NCBI GenBank assembly: GCA_025200525.1
Contig: CM045758.1
Location: 58,685,649 to 58,749,648, forward strand
From: Camellia lanceoleosa
Lineage: Eukaryota; Streptophyta; Magnoliopsida; Ericales; Theaceae
Reading direction: 5' to 3'
Length of the DNA stretch: 64,000 nt
The position numbers were made by a program, and so were the translations under genes. Below are positions 56,001 through 64,000 of the stretch, piece by piece. Positions within the stretch are counted from its first letter, which is position 1; each line of letters starts with the position of its first letter. A model generated the notes under the pieces. It did no database searches and was not told the DNA's origin. It saw only the letters and a list, made by a program, of their open reading frames with translations.

Positions 56001-57251
56001 TTGTAATAACTAATTAGTTAACTGGAATAGTTAATTAGTTTTGTTTTGTAATAAATAGCTTAGCTTAGCATAGCTTAGCCTATTTATTCGGACCTTCCGT
56101 CAAGAGGGCAAATGTTGTAATAAGCGTGCGTGTGTGTGTGAATGTCTTCCAACCCCACATCTTTCTCCCTTTTATTTACCAGCTTTCAATGGTCAGTTTT
56201 AGGGCATCTTTCAATTATCGTACTTATGCTTTGCATGCGTGCATCATTCATTTGTCTTGTATGCACCGGGCTCGGCGTATCATTCAAACTGCATTGTATT
56301 TCAATACACTTTCTTGAATACGTGTTTCAAAGCATGTTATCAAGTGTTGCATTCATATGCCATTCTAGATAGCCGAGCTTATTTTAATTGCATTTTTGCA
56401 TGTGTTGCATTAGGCATCTTAACATAGCTAGGATCATGCATGATTTCTAACTAGTTTCTGTTTTGGCTTGGAGTACATTGTAAGTGTTTACGCTTTAGCA
56501 TCCTTGCATGAGTGTGAGTGTTGCTATGTCAGCATGCTTGCCATGAGGTTGTTTACTTAAATGCTAAACTGCATGAATGCCTGTGGATAAAGGTTTCATT
56601 GCTTGAATTAGAACAATTCATCAAAATGTGAGTTTTAAGCCCACTTAAAGTGGCAAATCATCATGTTTTAAGCCCACTTGAGGGTGGCAAATCCGCGTTT
56701 TAGCCTACTTGCGAGTAGCACTTTCAAACCATTTTTCCAAAAACAAACATGAGATGTTTTGTTCCAAATTGAGCGATTTAGTCTATACTTGTATGCTGTG
56801 CACATCACGTAGTAAGTTAGATTAATAAACCGGAATAAGAACACATGTGTTTTCAAAAACAACATATCATTTTAGTAGAGGCCGATCCTTTGATCGGGTG
56901 AGCGGGGGTGCTCATTTCATGACCTTCCCCCTCGTACCCAAGTTCCCGAGTCGAGGCAACTTTGGTGATGACGGACACATGGCCTTAGGCACGAGTCGGG
57001 ATTTCTTAAATTTCCCGAAATAAAATATTTAGGTGGTGACTCTGAAATCTGGTAAAGCAGTCCATGTTTGGCGCTTTTGATTCAAAATTGATTTTTCAAA
57101 ACCAATTGCCGGATTTGGACTCTTTAGTGATTTATCAGTCTCACATTGCACTTTGTGAGATTAGATTCAGAACTGTGATACGAGTCCGAACTGTAGTAGC
57201 TAGGAACCCAATTCGCGCCCTCGCGTGCGGAGTGAGTTTGGGCGGTCTACA
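53002..57251 (+). repeat. Tat-like 3' LTR (4250 bp)
   Basis: Collinear with 30601-34994 from TGTAGACACC to GGTCTACA, with small indels (for example a shorter CT tract at 53631-53654). It is followed by CATTT and the resumed copia frame. Confidence 0.92.
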
Positions 57252-59653
57252 CATTTCGCTTTCTGCATTCCTCTTTGTCTTGTATACCAATTTTACTCCG
57301 ATGGGTTTGTGCCCCTCCGGTAGATTGGTAAGCTTTCATGTGCCATTTTTCTCAATGGCATGAATTTCTTCAGCCATTGATTTCTTCCATTTATCTTCTT
57401 AGATGGCTTCTGAGAAAGTAAGTGGATCACTATCTGCGAGTAGGTAGAACAAATTCAAATCTGCTTCTTCTGTAGCTTCATATAGCTCCTGCAAATTTCT
57501 CATTGGTCTTGGTTGTTTGAAAAAACTATCATCTGATGATGCTGATAATGATGATGATGCATCACTTCTGTGAGAAACGGGTGACCTAGGTGCCGATATT
57601 CTATGTGGAGGAGTTTGTGGCTCATCTTCAACTTCTCTTATGATTTCAACCGGAGCTTTTGATGTTTCATCTTCAAGAATGAGTTCTGCATCTTTAACAA
57701 CTTCATCTTGATTCCAGTTCCAAGCTTCTTCTTCTTCTTCAAATATCACATCTCTACTCATGATCACCTTTCTAGTAATGGGATTATATAACTTGTATCC
57801 CATTGTTCTGTCTCCATATCCGACAAGGATACATTTTTCTCCCTTATCATCGAGCTTGGTTCTTCTTGCTTCTGGAATCTTGGTGTACGCAACACACCCA
57901 AATATTCTGAGATGGTTGACACTTAGCTTATGTGAACTCTAAGCTTCTTCTGGAGTCATAGAGTAAAGGCTCCTGGTTGGACATCTGTTCAACAGATACA
58001 CAGCACATGATACGGCTTTAGCCCAAAATTGTTGGGGTAGTCCCTTTCCTTTCAACATGCTCCTTGCCATATCTAAGATTGTGCACTTATTCCTTTCAGC
58101 AACACCATTTAGCTGTGGCATATAGGATGGTGTTGTTTGATGCTTGATTCTATGCTCTTTTCAATAATTCTCGAAAGCATCTAATGTATATTCTCCACCT
58201 TGATTTGATCGCAATGTCTTGATGTAGTAGCCGCTTTGCTTATCTACAAAAGCTTTGAATTCTTTGAAGATACTGAACACCTCCAACTTTCTTTTAAGAA
58301 AATACACCCATGTCTTCCAGCTATAATTATCAATGACGGTGAGAAAATATCTATTCTATCCATTTGACATTGGCTTCAATGGACCACACACATCAGTGTG
58401 CACTAGCTCCAGCGGCTTTGTTGCTCTCCACTTCACTTCTTTGGCAAAGCTAGTTCTGTGATGCTTGCCAAGAATGCAGCTTTCACAGACCTCATTAGTA
58501 TGAGCAATATGAGGGAGCCCTTTCACCATATTCTTGCTTGACAACAGCTTCAAGCTTCCAAAGTTAAGATGTCCAAACCTCGAATGCCATAGCCAGTCTT
58601 TGTCTTTGATGATGACACTTACACACTTCGCAGCATCATGTTGGATGTTCAATGCAAGCATCCGATTCTTGGACATTCTCACCCGAGCAATCAAATTACC
58701 ATGATTGTCTTTGATGGTAAGATGGCAACTTTTCATGCTGATGTCATATCCTTTCTCTAGGAGTTGTCCCATGCTCAAAATGTTGTTCTTCATGGCAAGA
58801 ACATAATAAACATTGGAGACATAATCATGATCTCCATTCTTGGGCTTGATCAGAGTATTGCCTCTTCCTTTCACTAGAGTCTTTGAAGAATCACCAAATG
58901 AGACTTGTGCTTGTACAGTCTCGTCAAGCTCAACGAACAACTCTCTTTTACCACACATGTGATTACTGGCTCCTGAATCTAGATACCAAACATTGTTTTG
59001 GTTTTCAGTGCCTCCATGGTGGACAAACAGGACTGTAGGTCCAATGTTGTTTGTTTCCTCCTCGGCAAAATTTGCTTGCTCTCCGGCTTCTATTATTGCT
59101 GTACTTCGGTATTCATTGCTGTAATGCCCGAGCTTGTGGCACTGGTAGCACTGAACATTGCTTTTGTCAATTCCTGTTTGGTTGTTGTTGCCACCTCCTC
59201 TACCTCTTGCTCTTCCTCTTGGAGCAAAGTGTGGTTGACTTCTTCCTCCTCTGGCTATACCTCTTCTGCCTTTTCCTCGAAAACCAAAACTTCGGTTATT
59301 GTAACCACGACCTCTTCCTCGGCTTCTTTGTGATGTCCTCCCTTACTCGTTTCTGTCATCTCTGAAAGACAGCTTTGATTGAAGAGCTTGCTCTAGAGAA
59401 CTTGAGGGAGTCTTCTTGTTGATCTTTTGTTCATGAATCTCAAGTGTGCCCATCAGCTCATCGATGGTCATGGCACTGAGATCCTTGGACTCTTCTATTG
59501 CTATAACCACGTGCTTGAACTTGGGACTGAGTGATCGTAGAATCTTCTCTATCACTTGAGGAGATTCCATCTTCTGTCCATATCTTCTCATCTGATTAAC
59601 AATGGTCAATGTTCTATTAAAGTACTCAGAAATTGACTCATTCTCATTCATGT
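57252..59653 (-). pseudogene. Copia Gag C-terminus, protease, integrase and RT start
   Basis: From 59653 leftward: Gag (ESISEYFNRTLTIVNQMRR; EESKDLSAMTIDELMG), a zinc knuckle CYQCHKLGHYSNEY whose last Cys is Tyr (about 59150), protease WYLDSGASNHM (about 58970), GAG-pre-integrase DWLWHSRFGHLNFGSL with CESCILGKHH, integrase HTDVCGPLKP, QLNGVAERNKCTILDMARSM and FGCVAYTKIPEARR, then the RT start GHKPIGVKLVYKTKRNAES just before the Tat-like insertion. Stops near 57940, 58120 and 58350 break the frame. Confidence 0.92.
59649..59653. repeat. Left TSD of solo LTR (CATGT)
   Basis: Identical to 62319-62323. Collapsing the pair rejoins the copia gag frame. Confidence 0.93.
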
Positions 59654-60461
59654 TGTCACGACCCAAACCCACCCCTATAGGTTTAGCGTTGTAACCGGCC
59701 AGTAATCCAAGATTACCTCCAGCCTCAAAAACAAAATTCCAAAATGTTTATAATCATATCGGGGCCTAAAGCGGAAGCAAAACAAAATAACAATGTCCAT
59801 TGAGCTGGTGCATACGTGATGACTAAAATAATTGAAACATTTAAACACAGTAATAATTTATATACAAATCTTATATATCTCACACACATATACATATAAA
59901 ACTCAGCAAAATTCAAAGCTCTGACAAAGCTAAGGGTTAATTTTTCTTGGCTCTACACGAGCCTAACTCGCTCAATTCCAAAAGCTCTTCAAAAGGCTGA
60001 CATGGGTAGACTCTGAGGCTTCCTCTATCCTTGTTGCTTAGTTTGCTCACCTACATATACATATAAATAGTGAGCTAAAACCCAGTGAGTAATAACAAAA
60101 TAAAGAGGTTAAATGAATGAAGTTCGACGATAGTACAAAAACATGTTTTACAATTTAGAAATGAATCTTAAATCATTTTCAAACTAAGGCATTTGCCATA
60201 TTATATCAAACTTTATAATAAAACATTTTCCATATTAGTTCCCTTATGAAAAAATACATTTCATTTTCCGAAGCAATCCTTTTCCATAGGTAAAACTGTT
60301 TGATTAGCCATCACATCAATCCCTTGCGATAATAAAAACCATTATGTGATAGCATTTTCATTAATTCACCAACTTCATCATCAAGATCTTTCAATGTCAA
60401 TTTATGTGGTACATCCATGAAGTAATAACGAATCGTATTTCAATTAATCCATAAGCCATGG

Positions 60462-60830
60462 TACTATTACCTCCAGGCAATGGCCTATAGCCATGGTATT
60501 GTCACCCCCAGGCAAGGGCCTATAGCCATGGTATTATTACTCCCAGGCAAGGGTCTATAGCCATGGTACTATTACCCCTAGGCAAGGGCCTATAGCCACG
60601 GTATTGTTACCCCCAGGCAATGGCCTATAGCCATGGTATTGTTACCCCCAGGCAAGGGCCTATGGCCATGGTACTATTACCCCTAGGCAAGGGCCCATAG
60701 CCATAGTATTGTTACCCCCAGGCAAGGGCCCATTAACAATATGCCACGGTATTCATTTCCCTCGGGCAAGGGCCTACTGAACAATGTGCCACGGTATTCA
60801 TTTCCCCCGGGCAAGGGCCTCTTAAAGGAT
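60462..60830. repeat. 35-bp minisatellite in solo LTR
   Basis: About 10 tandem units of the type CCATGGTATTGTTACCCCCA plus GGCAAGGGCCTATAG. The last three units diverge (CCACGGTATTCATTTCCC). It is unrelated in sequence to the 34-bp repeat of the other Tekay family. Confidence 0.92.
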
Positions 60831-61799
60831 GCCACAAGTATAGTTTCATAATAGAACTTCATTCATTAAAGGACATAACATTTTAATAAGCTATGCTATC
60901 AATTATCAAATCATTTTAAGAATTCATTCAATCAATCACATATCCATTTTGATAGCAATAACATTTTCAAAAGTACGGATAATTGAACATATCTTTATAA
61001 GGTTATTACTCACAATGGGTTAAGTCGATATAAGGCCTCGGACGTCCACCTATACAAATCACATAACAAAAACACAATAGAAGCGTCATTCAATATTCAT
61101 TTCATATTATAGCATGATTTACAATATCCATAATAAAGGTTTAACCCATAATTTTTACATAATTTTCAAACACTTCCAAAATTCAATTAAACTTGTATAT
61201 ATATAATTCAACCCCTCAATTTTATAATTCTACTTTCAATTTAGGCAAAATCATTAATTATCATCATGAATCAACTTTAGGGTTTTCAAGAAAGAATTAA
61301 GGTTTTCTAGAAAAATTAGAACTTCTCACACCACTACTTTTAATTCCAAATTTTCCCTTGATTATACACCTAAGGTTCATAATCCACAAGCTTAATCCAA
61401 AATTGAACTCCAACATTTTAAACCCTAAATCCCCAAATTCCATGATATAACTCTTATTTGCTCAAAAATGTAGATTTTGCATGCATATAATCAAAATACC
61501 ACAAATCTATCTATTTATGGAAGTATTGAAGAAGAACTAAGACCCTTACCTCGAGAATCAAGCAAAGGATCAAAGCTTTGATGAGAGTCTACCACAAATC
61601 CGAACTTCAATCGGTTGAAAAGTTTGACCTCCAAGCCTTCTTCACTTTTTGGTGGAAGATCTTGATCAATCCAAAGGGAAATTGGAGGCATTTGAGGTCA
61701 AAGACCTAGGGTTTTCGAACCGAGGTGAGAGGGATGAAGAGAGTAGATGAAAAGTGTGAAGAATGATCTAGAAATGTGTCTTTAAACTTGCTGAATTCG

Positions 61800-62297
61800 C
61801 GTGGTCCGCTCAAGCGTCGCTTTTCCTGCTCGAGCGTACCTGCTTCCAGCACAGATTCTAAAACTTCAAACAGGTTACTCTCTCATCTGGACTCCATTTT
61901 AGGTCGTTCTTATATCCAAATTGAAGCCCCGGAAACAAGCTTTCCAATGGTTTTATCCTCACATCCAAATTCAAAATGTGGAAAAATAAAAGGGCAAAAG
62001 AGTGACGGCTGATCGTAGGTAAATTATTCAAATTAAAGTTTTTGGTCCAACCTTACTTTACCATCAAATTACCACCTCAATCAATACCCCAAAATAAAAT
62101 AAGGAGGTTCCAAATGCACTAATAAAAATGTCAAGGGCACTCTCACATTCCACGCTCGAGCGTCGCTTCCCACACTCGAGCGTACGCAGACCAACAAAGC
62201 CGTCCGCTCGAGCGGAGATTCACAACTCCCAGGATTTCGGGCCTTCTGAGAACCACTCAAGTCTGCTCAAGCATCAACTCCCCCGCTCGAGCGGAGG
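61800..62297. repeat. CTCGAG palindrome cluster, solo LTR
   Basis: CTCGAG sites as GCTCGAGCGT and CGCTCGAGCGG occur at about 61829 and 62153-62290, with decayed forms (CTCAAGCG) between. Confidence 0.8.
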
Positions 62298-62318
62298 GAA
62301 AAATTCTATATCGTTACA

Positions 62319-62708
62319 CATGTGCAGCATCTCGAATTGGCCACGTAACACCTGGAGTCGAACTCTGATCGTCTTCTCAATTCCACGGTGTGAATTGCGA
62401 AGAATACTCCATGCCTCTTTAGAGGTTGCTTTTACTGAAATCTTCTCAAAACTTGACTCATCAGTGCCTTGATAGAGTAGATACAAGGCCTTTTTATCTC
62501 TCTGCATTGAATCTTTTAATGTCATCTTCTGAGCTTCATTTAAATTTTCTTTATCTTCGAGAGTAGCTGGCTCGTCATATCCTTGATCCACTAACTCCCA
62601 CAAATCTTGTGAGGCTAGTAGGACTTGCATTTGAATACTCCAATTTTCATAGTTCTCCTTGCTGAGTTTTGGAAACTAGAGCTGAAAGAAGTTGTTTGTG
62701 TTGGCCAT
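62319..62708 (-). pseudogene. Copia Gag N-terminal part
   Basis: The minus-strand ATG at 62706-62708 starts MANTNNFFQL, followed at once by TAG (62676-62678). The frame then continues FPKLSKENYENWSIQMQVLL, DLWELVDQGYDEP, KDKKALYLLYQGTDE-like and KEAWSILRNSHRG, up to GQFEMLHM at the solo LTR. This is the UBN2-type Gag of plant copia elements. It resumes at 59653. Confidence 0.9.
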
Positions 62709-63383
62709 TGGTTGACTTTAAAAATCTGTAAATTTTCAAGACGGAATTTGCAAATTCTGACTGTACAGATGTGTCCAGAATACTCCAAATAGTTGGAAAG
62801 CACTATTGGATCACCAAAAACGGACTCCAAATGGCTCAGATCAAGCGAAAATAGTTTTGACGCTTCAGATCTGCGGCTGCACCTTAGCCGCATCGCACTA
62901 GATTAATCTTCGCTGTGCTAATGTCAGTGGCTTGGTCAACGGCGCAGTCAATGCGGCTTGGTTAGCGGCGCGACTCAGGCTCAGCTCGGTCGGCGGCTCC
63001 GGTCAATGGCGGCTTGGAGGCGCGGCTTGGCGAGGCGCGGCTGAACGGCTTGGCGTGACGTCAGCAATGACGTTGTCGATGACGTCAGCTTTTGGATCCG
63101 GATCTGGATCGGGGCTAATGGATCAGATCAGATACCAGATGAATCGGACTCTGCAATCCCAGTGAAGAAGACGCGTGGAGGAGCGTGGGCGCATAGCGAC
63201 GACATCAAGAGGCGCGTGGAGCGCGTGCAGGGCCGTCTGATCTGCTTTTTCGACGCAGTTTTCACCGCTGTGCTCGTCACTTCGAGGGCCTCAACCTGGT
63301 CAGATAAAAAGTGCATTTCGACCACTTTGATTTCTGGACAATTTTTTAGAACACACCCTATTTTGCTGAAAGTGCACAAAACC
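62709..63383 (-). other. Copia untranslated leader
   Basis: Between the primer site and gag. It is unusually GC-rich at 62920-63300, with GGCTTGG/GGCGCGGCT and GACGTCA phrases, unlike the rest of the element. No domain is seen. Confidence 0.55.
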
Positions 63384-63396
63384 GGCTCTGATATCA
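63384..63396 (-). other. Primer binding site, initiator methionine tRNA (copia)
   Basis: The minus strand reads TGATATCAGAGCC, one change from the standard TGGTATCAGAGCC, one base from the 5' LTR. Confidence 0.88.
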
Positions 63397-63397
63397 C

Positions 63398-63758
63398 TGT
63401 TGGTGGGAGTGGGGTGCAAACCACTGTTGGTGATTCACAATGAGAGGATTAATACTTAACCAAATTGAAATTAAATTCACTCAAAATGATTCTAAAAAAT
63501 TACAGAGCATGAACTACAATTTTCTCTCATTTTATTTTATTTTCTCCCACATTCTGAATTCTCAAAACACATAGCTATATATAGATAAAACTAATAATGT
63601 GAACGTATTAAATGCAATTACGGCTAGCATTAAATGCAACTATGGTTAGCAACCAACCATCTTGATTTCAGCCTCCATTTTTGACAAACTTAATTGCAGC
63701 CTCTACTCTTAGGCCGGTGGAAAAAATAAATTTTTTATATCAAGATTACTTCACAACA
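63398..63758 (-). repeat. Copia 5' LTR (361 bp)
   Basis: Plus-strand text starts TGTTGGTGGGAGTGGGG and ends ACTTCACAACA. It pairs with 28865-29235. Confidence 0.92.
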
Positions 63759-64000
63759 GTTAGGCCATCTCCAACGCTGCACTAAATCGATCACCAAATT
63801 TAAATTTGGTGAAAAAGTTCCTTTTTTTGTACTCCAATGGTTTCATCAAACCTGTATCAAATTGAGAATTTAACAAATGTTTCACCAAATTGGAATGTCT
63901 TGCACCTTTCAGCAATTTACTGTGCATAGCCGTTGAGTGTTGACCCACCGGACGACCGGCCATATGTCACCCCAGATGACCACCTCAAGGAAAAATTTGT
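63759..64000. other. Flank beyond the copia element, possible repeat start
   Basis: GTTAG (TSD copy) is followed by GGCCATCTCCAACG, a phrase I associate with widespread plant interspersed repeats, and by the AT-rich inverted phrases CACCAAATTTAAATTTGGTG. Its partner end would lie outside the window. Confidence 0.35.

Larger units (their letters stand above)
30601..57251 (+). mobile_element. Tat/Ogre-like giant gypsy element, gag only, no pol
   Basis: LTRs of 4394 bp (30601-34994) and 4250 bp (53002-57251) start TGTAGACACC and end GGTCTA(C/T)A. The span is 26.65 kb, or 16.9 kb without the nested Tekay derivative. A primer site resembling the arginine tRNA end lies at 35000-35017, a Tat-type gag at 45680-47266 and a polypurine tract at 52991-53001. 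No protease, RT, RNase H or integrase motif was found in 47500-53000. Very long LTRs, the Arg primer and 3' tandem repeats fit the Tat/Ogre lineage. Eight of the first 120 LTR positions differ by eye. Confidence 0.85.
59654..62318 (-). mobile_element. Tekay-type solo LTR (2665 bp)
   Basis: Plus-strand ends are TGTCACGACCC and CGTTACA; the minus strand therefore begins TGTAACG and ends GGGTCGTGACA, a Tekay LTR form. CATGT flanks both sides, with no internal region or second LTR. A lone LTR with an intact TSD is the product of recombination between the two LTRs of a former complete element. It carries the U5 stem-loop (59702-59716), a minisatellite and a CTCGAG cluster. Confidence 0.92.
28865..63758 (-). 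mobile_element. Ty1/copia retrotransposon expanded by nested insertions
   Basis: LTR ends TGTTG..CAACA bound a 34.9-kb span. On the minus strand the order is 5' LTR (63398-63758), Met-tRNA primer site, gag, zinc knuckle, protease, integrase, RT, RNase H, polypurine tract and 3' LTR (28865-29235); integrase before RT is the copia order. Removing the Tat-like insertion (30601-57251), the solo LTR (59654-62318) and one TSD each leaves about 5.6 kb, a normal copia size. The two LTRs differ at roughly 22 of 360 positions by eye (about 6%). The RT box and several codons are mutated. Confidence 0.92.

Overview
This window is a piece of plant nuclear genome. It holds one cellular gene, a leucine-rich-repeat receptor-like protein (RLP) of the EIX2/Cf type at 24693-28304 (+). 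Most of the rest (about three quarters of the 64 kb) is nested LTR retrotransposon, and the AT-rich gap upstream of the RLP is packed with small inverted-repeat DNA transposons. Plant-type RLP architecture, Tekay-like chromoviruses, a Tat/Ogre-like giant element and PIF/Harbinger-type MITEs point to a eudicot. A woody Fagales-type genome is my guess from the RLP and LTR style, but nothing in the window proves the species.

Region 1 (1-13493): element A is a Ty3/gypsy Tekay-like chromovirus cut by the left window edge. It retains decayed RT, RNase H, integrase and chromodomain and a 3' LTR starting at 2347. That LTR is split by element B (3811-13267), a complete but dead Tekay-like element with 2.4-2.8 kb LTRs and a perfect GACTT target-site duplication (TSD). 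B's 5' LTR carries a 300-bp MITE that is absent from its 3' LTR.

Region 2 (13494-24600): AT-rich and without genes. It holds several TAA-flanked Tourist-like MITEs, two copies of a fold-back element, a long inverted repeat (arms 19697-20110 and 20797-21920, the right arm interrupted by a MITE), a candidate CACTA boundary pair (16577 and 23727) and a tandem duplication near 15.0-15.5 kb.

Region 3 (24600-28500): the RLP gene with a TATA box, signal peptide, LRRNT, many LRRs including three tandem 147-bp units, two island segments, a juxtamembrane acidic stretch, a transmembrane helix and a short tail. An alternative 3' exon is possible at 28369-28495.

Region 4 (28865-63758): one Ty1/copia element on the minus strand (own length about 5.6 kb) stretched to 34.9 kb by nested insertions. 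A 26.65-kb span beginning and ending with 4.3-kb LTRs (30601-57251, plus strand) sits in its RT. It is a Tat/Ogre-like element with Gag but no recognisable pol. A minus-strand Tekay derivative (35382-45164, TSD GGAAC) sits inside the Tat-like leader, and a Tekay solo LTR (59654-62318, TSD CATGT) sits in the copia gag. Insertion order is therefore copia first, then the Tat-like element and the solo-LTR parent, with the Tekay derivative after the Tat-like element.

Three different Tekay LTR families here share one layout: a short stem-loop near the U5 end, a family-specific minisatellite, then a cluster of CTCGAG palindromes. All retroelement reading frames carry stops or frameshifts, so none looks autonomous.
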